A stretch of DNA of 64,000 nucleotides from Salvia splendens (GCF_004379255.2 NC_056041.1:2604001-2668000); one strand, 5' to 3'. Counted from the first letter of the stretch, positions 31,704 to 43,312 are shown. Notes: generated from the letters alone by a model not told the origin. Numbers and translations are program-made.

Positions 31704-34700
31704 TCAATTGATCCGTGGCAATGGCTGAATATTTTCTGCCAATATGGAGTTCGTCCCTGAAGACACTGGCTGTAACAACCCACTATTCGACAAATCCTCC
31801 AAGTTTTTGATGTCTTGTTTCATGCGATTCACGAGTGAAATTGCATGTCCAAGAACTAGAGGATCATCTGGAAGATTCTGTAGCAGGCTAAGCAAGGTTT
31901 GCCTATAAACTTGAGCAGACAATAATGGCCTCGCAATCTGCCGACTACGGCAGTAAATTGCCACCTTGATTGTGTGTTTACACATATTACCCACCATTGA
32001 CCAGGAGCAATCACACAACCCGAACTCAGAACCAGGATTCCATAACGTATAAGCCATGCTACTATCTGCCTGAGAAGCAACTTTTGCAAACTGGAGATTT
32101 TCCACATCCAGCAGGACATCCATATCCGAGATATGCACTGCCTGATACCATGGGTTGGTTAAACTGAATCTATCCCTTAGATTTTCAAAATACCCCGTCT
32201 CCACTATGTATGTGTCGAACCAGTAGAAGGAGTGAAATTGGGTTGTCAATGCATGAACCAACAAGTCAATTCTGTGTGATTTTTCCGCCAACAAAGAGAG
32301 GACCCTCGATTTTAATCGCAGGTGATAGGATTCTATTGAAGCATAATGCTCTAGCCCTGCCACTGGGAGAGTCCTCACACAATTGAACCATAAATCTGCA
32401 ACACAACATTATCAAATTAAAGTCTGCATTCCATGATAAAAGCAAGGAACAAGTATCCCCGCCTAACAGAATAACTAGGAAAAACTGTACCTAGTTTTGG
32501 CAACCATTTACTTCTGAAATACTCTACAAATTCAGACTGATCAACATATATTTGCAGGAACTCTTCAACCGCAACAGCAGTGCTCGACACATTCCCTGTG
32601 CAATACAATATCCTGCCTAGGTGCTTAAACATCTCTCTTTGAACATCAAAATTGTGACAGTGTTTTAATAGGCTTTTAAGCCAACCACGACGAACATGCC
32701 AGAGGCATAATAGAATTCGACACTGGAAAGCTTCACTGAGAGAATAAATTGCAGTGTTAGATGATGGGTGATACTACTTCAACTTCTACAAGAGAATGGC
32801 ATAACAATTCCATATTCACCACATACCGAATAACCGAGAGCTGAAAAGAGGGATCATCCACTAGAATTGCATAAGGTCTCCATCTTGTGTCCTTGCCACG
32901 TAGTCTCTCGACAAGGGACAGCATCCATTTGTGCGTATTAGTATTACCAGGAGAAGTGGAAGTAATAATCCAGGCAACTGGAACTGCATTATGTGACGAA
33001 TCGAATGCCAGTAGAGAGCATAAAGTATCCTGTACAAGTCCAAAGATACATGGTAAAAGTCAAAAGAATGAGGCAAATTAACAAAAACTCTAATTTGAAA
33101 AACTCAAGATAATGCTTTCACATTAAGGTACCAAAATAAGTACTGAATCCAATAGTGTATGCAAGCATATTCTTAATTTCTAATCTCACTGTTTGAAGTT
33201 TTTGTCTACCTCACAAATCATATGTAAATAAGATGCACAAACACCCAATTATACGAAGAAACCAAAGAATAAACCCCAAAACACAAAAAGAAAACAATGT
33301 TGAACACTCCATCTATATATCAAAGTCCAAGCAAAACATAATAGAAATTCTACACAAAAAGAAAACAATGTTGAATACTCCATATATCAAAGTGCGGGCA
33401 AAACATCACCCACCCCTTCTTTGTATCCTGTGAAAATTGAGGTTTACCTTACAAGTTCATACCAAATATTAATGTTTTAACATGGTAATTCGATGCTTGA
33501 AGAATCAGGTATTTGCTTGTAAATGATAGTACTTCTAAGAAAATTTTATAAAGGTCCAATTTAGAACTACTTGGGGCGACACTCTTTCCTTTACCATACA
33601 AACAAGAAAAGTAACAGATCATACAGAACCTTAAGTCTCTTAGATCCAGATACAGTATGAAGAGCTATGGATCCACTATGTCCATAGCGAAGCATCTGCT
33701 GCAGCTGCCAATCGGTTTGTAATCCTAATACAAACGTTTCGGAACCAGAACTCTCCTCAAAATAAAACACATGCTTATGGTGGCGTTGTGCCCATATCTT
33801 CACACTGCTTTCAACATTGGAATGCAAATCATGTGAGGCATTGCGTATAAGCCTTTCCATGTTACGGACGTCATTGCGTGTCAGGAAATCATCACGGATA
33901 TGGGGACCCCCATGCCTCTGCACCTCTTCCATGTGATGCTGGACTATTGTATCCAAGGATACTCCAACATGAAGCATGGCCATCACCTTTTGACGAAGTT
34001 CCTCTGATATTCGAGGAGCATACATAGCTCTAGTTCCCACAGCTTCTTGATCAAGTATCCCATGGCAGGGAGCTCCTGTTTTATCCACATGATTCCTCTG
34101 ATTGTATATGATGAGAGCTAGTAGAGGCCGGGTGTATAAACGTTTAACAGTGAAGTGACAAAGACATCCCCGCATCATGTGCCTTCTCCCTGGCCTACTT
34201 CCCTTACCCGAAGCAGGTTTGATGCTCGAGTTTTCACCTATATGAGGTTCGACATCCCTGTAGTCTTCAGGACCATAAGAGCACCAATACCTAGACACAG
34301 AAATAGACAAATAGTTAGTAACTCTACAATCTCTAACGTGATTTGTAATGCTGTTTCAAGGGTGCCATCTTCAAATTAAGCAATACAAAGTAGTACTACT
34401 TACAAGGAGTTACATACAATGTATACTCAAGATAGCCATCGACTCTTGGTCTGCTCAGACTCCCCTCTGGTCTCTTCCTTCTTGATTCGACACGAAACCT
34501 TGCAGGGCAGTCTGCATTGCTGGATTCACTTTTCACAAAATCATCAACTCTAGAAAAGGGAATCAGTGCAATATCATCACCACCTTGTCGACCACCTTCG
34601 ACTTTAAACCAATTGATATGAGCTGCAGAAAACTCGGAATAAGGAGGATCTTGCACTGGTAGGTTTAGTATGTCTTCCATCCTCGCCATCTAACACAATT

Positions 34701-34938
34701 GAATTGTAGAAATACAAGCAAGTAAGCATTCATCAAATGCTATAAAACATCAATAAACAAGCTTTGATTTTACTCTATATAGTTCAATTTTAACAGGATT
34801 AATGTTGATTCAACATTTGAACGCTGAAATTAGCATAAAGATGGTATGATGAACAATTTTTTTAAAAAAATAGATAAGAAAAAAAAAAAGCAAACAAAGA
34901 GTGGAGAGTGATTGTACCTTTGCTTCATTACTCTTCAT
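31704..34938 (-). CDS. MULE transposase-derived SWIM zinc-finger protein
   Basis: Exons fit in frame: 34918-34938 (MKSNEAK), 34418-34689, 33630-34290, 32827-33029, 32491-32735 and 31704-32395, giving about 697 residues. If translation starts at the ATG at 34689 it is 690. The middle resembles a Mutator-type (MULE) transposase core: NAVPVAWIITS, KWMLSLVERL, ILVDD and CLWHVRRGWLK. A SWIM zinc finger follows (CDCSWSMVGNMCKH). This matches a conserved plant SWIM zinc-finger family that appears to be domesticated. Genomic context agrees: there are no terminal repeats, introns are ordinary, and the frame is uninterrupted. I do not see the first catalytic Asp of the DDE triad, as the expected place reads HTVSG. 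Molecular role is unknown. Confidence 0.82.
33281..33406. repeat. 71-bp-period tandem duplication in an intron of the MULE-SWIM gene
   Basis: Two copies share ACACAAAAAGAAAACAATGT and TATATATCAAAGT, about 71 bp apart, between coding exons 3 and 4. The copies have diverged slightly. Confidence 0.7.
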
Positions 34939-34966
34939 CCTTGCCCCCTCCACGCTTATGTTCGCT

Positions 34967-35262
34967 GATTGAATTCAAGTAATCTGTATTTTCTGCAAAC
35001 AAGGCACGAAACTTCAACTTATCATTCGAGGCTGTGAACATACTGGATTTTCAACGCCTATCTTCGGTGATTGAATTAAAAATTATGTGTTTTCTGCAGA
35101 GAGCGAGATCCCAAACTTCAACTCGACATTCAATGCTGTGAACTTACTGGATTTTCAAAGCTTAGCTGATTGACTTTAAAAATTTGTGTGTTTTCTGCAA
35201 AGTGAGGTTGCAAAATTCAACTTGACATTCGAGGATGCTAGATCACTGGATTTTCAATGATT
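34967..35262 (-). repeat. Three degenerate ~100-bp repeats in the MULE-SWIM leader region
   Basis: Three successive units on the plus strand begin GATTGA(A/C)TT, contain TGTNTTTTCTGCA and CTTCAACT.GACATTCGAGG-like segments, and end ACTGGATTTTCAA. They start just upstream of the first ATG (34938), in the leader or core promoter. Confidence 0.7.
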
Positions 35263-37099
35263 CAATTATCCCAAAATTTTGTGTTTTTGTTTTCTCGGGT
35301 TTTTGCTAATTTATTTTGCTGAATTGCTCCCCTCTTTTTCCATTATTCACTTTTTTTGGGTTGCATTGCATTCACATACAAATATTAAAATATACAAATA
35401 CTAGGAAATCTTTTTTTTTCTTTCTTTTTCCTCTCAGACAAATGATTTTATTTACTGTTTGATTTTCAAAAAAATTTAGATTTTTTCAGTTTAGAACATT
35501 TATCAAAATTAGTTTTTCATATTTTTTTCGTATCTGTCATACTTACTATTTATGTATCAAAACAATAGGAGCCTTACTTACTAGTATTAAAATTAGTTTT
35601 CATGGATGGATGCAGTGTCATGCAGAATTTTGTTTGGCTAAATAGATTTTTCTTGATTTTTTTTTCGATTTGATTTACAAATTAAATTATCAACATGGCC
35701 CGTATTAGATTCTCAATTCAAAAGGGCATGGACTGATTTTGTTGTTTTGATGAATTGTTTGAAGCCACTAACAAATTAGTAGATTAATCATTACTTTATG
35801 CCGATTGAAATTTCGACTTGGCTAACACTATTACATTATCTATATATCATCATCTTCCTCAATTTTCTAAAGAATTAATGACCCTGAAAACGTTTACTTT
35901 CCTTTGAGAATCAAAGTGTAATTGCATTCATCTAGAAAAAAAATTATATTTAGCATAGATTTTCACTATTCAAAAACTGGAAATAATTTTACAAAAAGAA
36001 AGTTAAGTATTAAATACTCATAGAGTATGATTTTTATGTATTGCTTTGACAACGAATTCATATGTACTATAGCTATCTGTCAGTCGTAATTGAGGGAACA
36101 AATTTTTTTTTGGGGGCTTTTATTCTAATGGGACTATAGAGATGGGCCATTATTTTGGTCCAATAATCACCACGTGGATATAAAAAAGAATGGGGAGAAC
36201 TGGAGAAGGGAGGAGATATAGATGAATTTATTGGTCCAACCCAGTTTTGACACACAATACTCCACTACTATTATCCTTATTAAAAGTGAGAGCAAAGAAA
36301 AAATACTTCCAAGAAAAGAGAGAAAATGCAGAAAAATGAAAAATATATTCACTTTGAAAGTAAATGGGAATTGAAGGGTGGCTAAGAAGTAGTTGCCACT
36401 TTTCTATTTTTGTTTGACATTGTTTTCAATTTTAGGAACACTTTTATTTACACACTCACAAACACTGTTTAATTCAGTCATTCATACCTATGAATTCTAA
36501 TTGCAATATTAGAACTCAATCCTAAAATAAAATGATTAGCTTTGAGTATTTGAAAAATAGAAAAAAGCATACAAACAATTTATAATATCGTAAATATAGT
36601 ACTACTATATTTGGTGATATTGAGTTAGTTATAAATGGCGTGTGGTTTTGAAGTAAAGCATGATCATCAAAAGTGGGCTAATTGTTCCAAAGAACATTGT
36701 ACAGAGGATTATGCTCTATGCCTCATTAAGAGGCTATTACTCAATCTCTTCACAAACGGCCCCTCAAACTTTTTAGGGATACTATACATATATTTATTTG
36801 GCCCCTCTTCATTATTCTATGTTGATTCTCTCTCTTCCTCATATTTTATTTGTCATATAAAATTAAAGTCAAACGTATATTTAACCTACAAAGTCAAATT
36901 TGACTGAAGTATAAACATTCTATCCTCATAAAATATGTCATCCATTCATGAACAGATGTCTTAGTTTAATTTGATATGGTTTTACGAAATGTATAAAAAA
37001 TATTATTAGAATATAATAAATCTTATTTTTATATATTAATTTTATAATATAATATTTTGAGTTAAAGGAGTTAATAAAATGTTGTTTTGATTTACATTT
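35263..37099. other. AT-rich intergenic sequence left of the nested retrotransposons
   Basis: No supported gene. A 90-codon plus-strand frame at 36635-36907 has no recognisable domain. The segment ends at the copia target duplication GAATT (37100-37104). Confidence 0.45.
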
Positions 37100-37104
37100 G
37101 AATT

Positions 37105-37506
37105 TGTTAGTGTTTGAGCTCATCAAGATCGGATTGAGCTGGTGGAAGAATCAAGTCAGGAAATAGCCGTTGGGAACCAAAACAGGAACTAGCCGTTGGA
37201 AACGGTTATAACCGTTGTTCGGCAAAAGGAAGCTGTTCGGCAAAAGGAAGCTGTTCGGCAAAGGAAGTTGTTCGGCAAAGGAAGCTGTTCGGCGGTTTTC
37301 TTGATCGATACTTCTTAAGGGAGTTGCGATTCATTCCAGAACCAACAACAACAGAAATCAAAAGTGATAGAGAGAGAATTCAAGAGAGGAAGTGTTATCT
37401 TTCAGCTGTGCGTTTTTAGCTCTCGAAGCAAGAAGTTTTCGGGCGAGTTGAGGGTTTTCCATCTTGTAAATTCTTGAGAGTTTTGAGTGCTCTTATGTTT
37501 GTAATT
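37105..37506 (+). repeat. Copia 5' LTR, left part
   Basis: First 402 bp of the copia 5' LTR, beginning TGTTAGTG. It holds four units of a 17-18-bp minisatellite (TTCGGCAAAAGGAAGCTG) at 37217-37293. It is interrupted by gypsy B at TAATT; the remainder is 47236-47384. Confidence 0.95.
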
Positions 37507-38102
37507 TGATGGGGTACGGACTAAACAAGCCCAACAGCAGTGACGGCCCATCAGCCCAAAGCCCAAGGAAGAGTATCAGTTCGGCATTACCAAAGAGTTC
37601 GGCCCCAGCCTACAGCTCGGTAAAAGCCGACCAGTCAAGCTCTACTCTCAGATCGGCTAAAGCTGCTCGGCAATAGTTCAGCAGTTCGGTCTCAGTATTC
37701 GACCGAACTGGAAGATAGTCAACTCATGCAGGATAGTGGACCAAGTACAGAGATAGTGGACTCATGCAGGATCTCATGCAAGATAGTGGACCCATGCAGG
37801 ATCTCCATGACCTCCACGACATCCACAACCATCATTAGTGGTGATGCAAGCCACGATCTTAGTTCAATGTATAAATAGAACTTAGATCAGATAGAAAAGG
37901 GTTAAGTTCTAAAGAAGTTCTCTAGAGATCAAATATCAAATAGCAAGTCTGTATTGTAAGCTGTAGAAAACAGATCAAGCAATACAACTCTGCCCTCTTT
38001 TCTTCCCGTGGACGTAGATTTACCTCAGTAAATCGAACCACGTAAATCTCTGTGTCGTGATCTGCATTTTCCAGCATTCATCACCATCAAAAATTCGCCA
38101 AA
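37507..38102 (+). repeat. Gypsy B 5' LTR (3'-truncated)
   Basis: Matches the 3' LTR (46629-47230) up to AAATTCGCCAA, then joins gag codons. The last ~6-8 bases of the LTR, the primer-binding site and everything to the equivalent of gypsy A ~4871 are gone. Compared with gypsy A LTRs it lacks a 12-bp ATCACATGCAGG unit and has an 11-bp insertion after GTTAAGTTCT. Confidence 0.9.
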
Positions 38103-39338
38103 GCTCTCTACAGAAAGCTCGTGGAATGCAGTCCGCAAACAGCTCAACAGATGTGGGACATTGCGGACCAGTTCTCCCGTGCCGATGAGGCAGACCGTCG
38201 CAAACGGTCTTTAGACAGCTCATCCCGAGGAGACAGGAGGAAGCCCGATCATAGCGATCAGGGACAAACTCGCCGAACTCCTTTTGGCGATCAGGGACAT
38301 CCTCGCCGAACTCCTTTTGAAAGGATTCAAAGGACTCCGGTGCAAGACCGATTGGGGCCACGTCTCAATCCTGAGAAGCCGCCCGCTCAGTTCGTACCAT
38401 TGAACAAGTCAAGAGCGGAAATTTTCGAACTGCATTCCGATATGTTCGAAAAACCAAAGCGGATGACGAAATCGGCCGCGCGTCGACCTCAGGATCAATA
38501 TTGCTCCTTCCATCAAGACCACGGTCACGATACCGAGGAGTGCCGACATTTGGCTGCAGGTATTGATGCTCTTGTGAAAGCAGGGACATTAAAAAAATAC
38601 CAAAGCAAGCAGCCGAAAAAGAACAAAAAGCAGAGAGGTGCGAACTGCGCTCCTCAGGATCCGAAAAGGCAACAGGATCCCGAAGACGATGACGAGCAGC
38701 AATATGATGGAGTAATCCTGACTATTGATGCTCTCCCTGCCGGGAAGACTAAATCGTCCCTGAAGTCAGAGCGCAGAGGCTTCAATCGAGAGGAGCCAAC
38801 GCATAAAAGGCTGAAGCAGGACGAAGTGATTACATTTTCAGATGCAGATCCCGTCCCGGCCATCTCTCCTCATCAAGACGCTATTGTCATCCAAGCCGGA
38901 GTGGCAAACAAACTGATCCACAGAGTGTTTGTGGATACATGAGCGTCAGTCAGCATTCTTTTTAAAGAATGTTTCGATAAACTAGAAGTGGATCCAGCTC
39001 GGCTTAGTCCGGCACCACTTCCTCTGAAAAGTTTCGCCCAGGAGGACACCCGCCCTGAAGGTATTATCAGCCTTCCGATCACGGTGGGAAAAGCGCCTAC
39101 AAGCTCCAGTACGATGATCGAGTTCTTTGTGGTAAAAGCTCGGTCTCCGTACAACATCATCCTGGGAAGAGACTGGCTCAACGCAGTTCGGGCCGTTTGC
39201 TCTACTTATCATCTCACCATCAAGCTCCCCACTAAAGGGGGGATAGCGGTCATCCGAGGTGATCAAAAGAGAGCAAAAGAGTGTCTGCAGATTGCGCTTA
39301 AAAGTGCCGAGCAATCAGATCGGCATCATCAAGCATAG
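38103..39338 (+). pseudogene. gag-pro: Truncated gag-protease of gypsy B
   Basis: Starts within Gag at ALYRKLVECS, so the N-terminal ~290 residues are missing. The zinc finger (CSFHQDHGHDTEEC) and basic region are kept. At 38940-38942 the protease active-site glycine codon GGA is TGA, which ends the frame inside D-T-G. Downstream protease codons (ILGRDWL) remain open to the regular UAG at 39336. Not functional as a Gag or protease source. Confidence 0.92.
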
Positions 39339-39344
39339 CAATCA
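39336..39344 (+). promoter_or_regulatory. Candidate readthrough stop between gag-pro and pol (gypsy B)
   Basis: UAG CAA UCA as in gypsy A, with pol in the same frame 11 sense codons later. Two of the following bases differ between copies (CAACAGCTG versus CAGCAGCCG), but the stop and the next six bases do not. Confidence 0.6.
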
Positions 39345-39371
39345 CAGCAGCCGGAGTCAGAGGCAAGCGAA

Positions 39372-42300
39372 ATGACCGAAGTCACACCAGAGCCGAACTC
39401 AATGACCGTTCAGTTATACGAAGATGATCCATCCAGAACGGTCAAGATCGGTTTCGCGGGAACGCCTCTACTCCGGGAAAAGACCATCCAGCTCCTCAAG
39501 GAGTACAAAGATGTCTTTGCATGGTCTCCATTGGACATGACCGGAGTGCCCTCTGAGGTAATCACTCATCGGTTAAATATTGATCCATCAGTCCGGCCTA
39601 TAAAACAGAAGCAAAGACTCTTTGCGGCAGAAAGAAATCAAGTCATCCATGACGAAGTCCGCCAATTACTGAAAGCGGATGTATTATTCGAGGTGAAATA
39701 TCCCTCTTGGGTGGCCAATCCTGTGATGATCAAGAAAAAAGAAGGAGGATGGCGGATGTGCATAGATTTTACCGATCTAAACAAGCACTGTCCTAAAGAT
39801 TGCTATCCCCTTCCGAACATAGACAAAAAAGTAGAAGCTTTGATCGGCTTCGAAATTTTCTGTTTTCTTGATTTATACAAAGGCTACCACCAAGTCTTAA
39901 TGGATGAGAATGATGCTCCAAAAACGGCTTTCATTACTGACTTCGGCATCTTTGCTTATAAAAAGATGCCGTTCGGTTTAAAGAATGCCGGAGCCACATA
40001 TCAAAGGATGGTAGATAAGCTTTTTCGGCATTTGATCGGAAAGGAGGTTGAAGTGTATGTTGACGACATAGTCGTTAAAAGCAGAAGCACTTCGGAGTAC
40101 GAAGACAATCTCAAGTCCACTCTCGACGTGCTCCGAAAAGCCAACCTCAAACTCAATCCCCAAAAATGTACCTTTTTGGTAGATTCGGGAAAGTTTCTAG
40201 GTTGTTGGGTTTCAAAGGAAGGACTCAAGGCAAATCCGCTAAAAGTTCAAGTTGTTCAGAACATGGCAATGCCGAAGTCCATACATGATGTGCAAAGGCT
40301 AACTGGATGTCTAGCCGCACTGAATAGATTCCTTTCCCAAGCAGCCGAAAAGCAAATGCCATTCTTCAAAGTGTTAAAGAAGGCACCAAAGTTTGAGTGG
40401 GGAGTCGAGCAGAAAAAGGCTTTTGACGAGCTCAAAAGTTATTTAGCCGAGCTTCCTATTCTCTCTGCTCCAACAGATGCTGAAGTGATATTCTTATACT
40501 TAGCGGCATCGGATCAGACCATTAGCGCGGTGCTTGTACGAGAAGAAGGCCTAAAGCAGCTTCCCATCTACTTTACAAGCCGAGCATTAAGAGGTCCAGA
40601 AACAAGGTATCAACCTCTGGAAAAAATTGCTCTGGCATTAGTAAATGCAGCAAGGAGACTGCGGCCATATTTCTATGCTCACAAGGTATGCGTCTTAACC
40701 GATCTTCCACTTCGGCAAGTTTTGACCAAGCCAGAAGCATCAGGCAGAATCGCCAAATGGGCCATAGAGTTGGGAGAACACTCAATCGAATACCTACCTC
40801 GGAAAGCCATCAAGGGACAAGCCTTGGCAGATTTTCTTGCAGAAGCAAAGTTCGATCAAGCAATCCCTGTCATTGCCGAACAGAAAAATTCTACCAATGC
40901 CGAACTAGCACAGCCCCTGGAATCCGAAGTAGAGCCACCGGACTGCTGGAGCGGATTCGTAGATGGAGCTTCGAATAAAACGGGAAGTGGAGCTGGTATT
41001 TTACTTATCGCTCCCGACGGACACGAGGTAACTTACTCACTTCGGTTCTTATTCCCAACTACTAATAATGAAGCCGAATACGAAGCTCTCCTTGCCGGAC
41101 TCAAGCTAGCGCAAAGTCTATTTATCAAGTCTCTCAAAATCCATTGTGATTCACAAGTCGTAGTGAATCACATGTTGGGTACAAGTGAAGCCCGTGATGA
41201 GAGGATGAGGAAATATTGGGACAAAGCGCAAAGCATTAGCCGAAGTTTCTCTTATTTTCGGATAATCCGCATTCCCAGAGCGGAAAACAGCCGAGCGGAT
41301 ATTTTAAGTAAGTTAGCCTCATATCCAAGTTCAAAGGTGGAGGAATTGATGCACAGAAGCATTGATGAAGCTGAGGTACTTTCAGTAGCCAGCTCGCCGA
41401 ACTGGATGACGCCGATCTTACAGTATCTAGATCAAGGACAACTGCCCGAGGATAAGAGAGAAGCTCGGAAAATCACATGCCGAGCCCTTCGGTACGAACT
41501 TCATGGAGGAGTCCTATACAGAAAGTCCTACCTTCAGCCGTTATTGCGATGTGTAGGGCCAGAAGAGACGGACTACATCCTTAGAGAAGTTCATGAAGGA
41601 TCTTGCGGTAGCCACATCGGAGCTAGAGCTTTAGCTAAAAAAGTTCTGAGATGGGGGTATTATTGGCCAACTTTGGTACAAGACGCAGTGCAGCTCGTCA
41701 AGACATGCACGAAGTGCCAAATCCATGCAAATATCCCAAAGATGCCGCAGACCGATCTATATGCTATGCAAAGCCCTAGGCCTTTTATGCAATGGGGCAT
41801 AGACATAGTGGGACCACTACCACAAGCTCCTCGGCAAATGAAATTCCTTATCGTTGCCGTGGATTACTTTACAAAGTGGGTAGAAGCTGAACCGTTAGCT
41901 ACGATAACGAGCTCGAAGGCATTGGATTTCGTCTGGAAGAACATAGTGTGCCGATTTGGCTTACCCCACATCCTCATTTCGGATAACGGGACTCAGTTCA
42001 CCGACAAGACATTCAAGAATTGGTGCCAAGAGCTGAATATTCAACAGCGGTTCACTTCGGTCTCCCACCCACAAGCAAACGGACAAACGGAGGTAACAAA
42101 CCGTATCTTGGTGAAAGGGTTGAAAGCTCGGTTAGAACAAGCCAAAGGACAATGGGTAGAAAATCTCCCTCAAGTCCTATGGTCCTACCGAACTACACCC
42201 AAAGCTTCCAACGGTGAAACTCCGTACAGTCTGGTGTACGGCACTGAAGCCGTGATTCCGGTTGAGATCGGCGTACCCAGTCCCCGAACTCTAAATTTCT

Positions 42301-42635
42301 CCTCAGAAATGAATGATGACGGACTGAGAGCCGAACTAGATCTGGCCAAAGAAAGAAGAGAATTGGCCTGCATAAAAGCAGCCAAGTACAAGGAGAAAGT
42401 AGCCCGGTATTATAACCAAAGGGTGAAAAAGCTGCAATTTCAAGTGGGAGATCTCGTCTTGAGAAACAACGAAGTAAGCCGAGCAGAAAAGCTGGGCAAA
42501 CTCGAACCCACATGGGAAGGTCCATATCGGGTGTCAGAAGTCCTCGGCAAAGGGTCTTACAAATTGACTCACATGTCAGGAGAACAAGTACCCCGAACAT
42601 GGCACATTTCCAACCTCAAGAAGTTCCATTTGTAA
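39372..42635 (+). CDS. pol: RT-RNase H-integrase polyprotein of gypsy B (intact frame)
   Basis: 1087 residues without interruption. Reverse transcriptase lies at about 90-300 (YVDDIVV near 233). A Ty3-type RNase H follows at about 350-460, and a second archaeal-like RNase H at about 525-640 (FVDGASNKTGSGAG, CDSQVVVNHM). The integrase zinc finger (HEGSCGSHIG...CTKCQIH) is at about 740-795. The integrase core with its D-D-E residues (GIDIVGP, SDNGTQF, NGQTEVTNR) is at about 810-930, and a WEGPYRV motif near the end replaces a chromodomain. The paired RNase H domains mark the Tat lineage. Nearly identical to gypsy A where both exist (about 12 differences in 3.2 kb). Translation probably depends on readthrough of the upstream UAG, not on this ATG. 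Confidence 0.93.
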   Translation: MTEVTPEPNSMTVQLYEDDPSRTVKIGFAGTPLLREKTIQLLKEYKDVFAWSPLDMTGVPSEVITHRLNIDPSVRPIKQKQRLFAAERNQVIHDEVRQLLKADVLFEVKYPSWVANPVMIKKKEGGWRMCIDFTDLNKHCPKDCYPLPNIDKKVEALIGFEIFCFLDLYKGYHQVLMDENDAPKTAFITDFGIFAYKKMPFGLKNAGATYQRMVDKLFRHLIGKEVEVYVDDIVVKSRSTSEYEDNLKSTLDVLRKANLKLNPQKCTFLVDSGKFLGCWVSKEGLKANPLKVQVVQNMAMPKSIHDVQRLTGCLAALNRFLSQAAEKQMPFFKVLKKAPKFEWGVEQKKAFDELKSYLAELPILSAPTDAEVIFLYLAASDQTISAVLVREEGLKQLPIYFTSRALRGPETRYQPLEKIALALVNAARRLRPYFYAHKVCVLTDLPLRQVLTKPEASGRIAKWAIELGEHSIEYLPRKAIKGQALADFLAEAKFDQAIPVIAEQKNSTNAELAQPLESEVEPPDCWSGFVDGASNKTGSGAGILLIAPDGHEVTYSLRFLFPTTNNEAEYEALLAGLKLAQSLFIKSLKIHCDSQVVVNHMLGTSEARDERMRKYWDKAQSISRSFSYFRIIRIPRAENSRADILSKLASYPSSKVEELMHRSIDEAEVLSVASSPNWMTPILQYLDQGQLPEDKREARKITCRALRYELHGGVLYRKSYLQPLLRCVGPEETDYILREVHEGSCGSHIGARALAKKVLRWGYYWPTLVQDAVQLVKTCTKCQIHANIPKMPQTDLYAMQSPRPFMQWGIDIVGPLPQAPRQMKFLIVAVDYFTKWVEAEPLATITSSKALDFVWKNIVCRFGLPHILISDNGTQFTDKTFKNWCQELNIQQRFTSVSHPQANGQTEVTNRILVKGLKARLEQAKGQWVENLPQVLWSYRTTPKASNGETPYSLVYGTEAVIPVEIGVPSPRTLNFSSEMNDDGLRAELDLAKERRELACIKAAKYKEKVARYYNQRVKKLQFQVGDLVLRNNEVSRAEKLGKLEPTWEGPYRVSEVLGKGSYKLTHMSGEQVPRTWHISNLKKFHL

Positions 42636-42869
42636 GAGACAGTCCGGTCAGTCAGTCTTGTGTCTAGTTCGGTCCTAGAGGTATGTGCTTTCTTTGTGCT
42701 TGTTCGTCCTTTTTTGTCTATGTGCTTTTTGTTGTCTATGTGCGTCTCGTTCGTTTATGTGCGTCTTGCTTGTCTAGGTGTGTTTTGTCTGTCTATGTGC
42801 GTGTCGTCTCTTACAAATGTTACTAAGGTATCTTGTTCTTCAAAGGCTGATCCCCTTTTTAGAACATAT
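42636..42869 (+). repeat. Pyrimidine/TG-rich spacer after pol (gypsy B)
   Basis: Contains about five imperfect copies of TGTCTATGTGCGTCT-like sequence between 42710 and 42810. The same region is deleted from gypsy A. Open frames here are low-complexity and not considered genes. Confidence 0.5.
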
Positions 42870-43060
42870 ATAAGCCAACGATTGTGAGTCCAAGCTTCTA
42901 AGGAGGATACAAGACCACAATTCAGCTTAAAAAACAAGCAGTTCGTCTGAAACGAACTGCAACAATAAGCCAACGATTGTGAGTCCAAGCTTCTAAGGAG
43001 GATACAAGACCACAATTCGGCTTAAGAAACAAGCAGTTCGTCTGAAACGAACTGCAACAA
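42870..43060. repeat. 96-bp tandem duplication with hairpins (gypsy B)
   Basis: Two copies start ATAAGCCAACGATTGTGAGT at 42870 and 42966. Each ends with a perfect 8-bp stem and 7-nt loop, GCAGTTCG-TCTGAAA-CGAACTGC (42939-42961 and 43033-43055). Absent from gypsy A because of its deletion. Confidence 0.85.
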
Positions 43061-43155
43061 AGGGAAAGTCCGATCCACGCGATAAAACTCGCCAAATTAG
43101 GACAAGGGAAAGTCCGATCCGAGCGATAAAACTCGCCAAATTAGGACACAAGCTT

Positions 43156-43312
43156 AGTCCGGTCAAAGAAGTTTATTTCATAAGACCGAGGACTAAGTCC
43201 GGTCAAAGAAGTTTACTTCATAAGACCAAAGACGAGTCCGGTCAAAGAAGCTTACTTCATAAGACCGAGGACGAGTCCGGTCAAAGAAGTTTACTTCATA
43301 AGACCGAGGACG
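43156..43312. repeat. 39-bp tandem array, four units (gypsy B)
   Basis: Same unit as at 8118-8313 in gypsy A, but four copies instead of five. The first gypsy A unit is the one missing. Confidence 0.85.

Noticed and set aside
36635..36907. 90-codon plus-strand gene
   Set aside because: Several cysteines near the start, but no signal peptide, no known pattern, and AT-rich low-complexity continuation.
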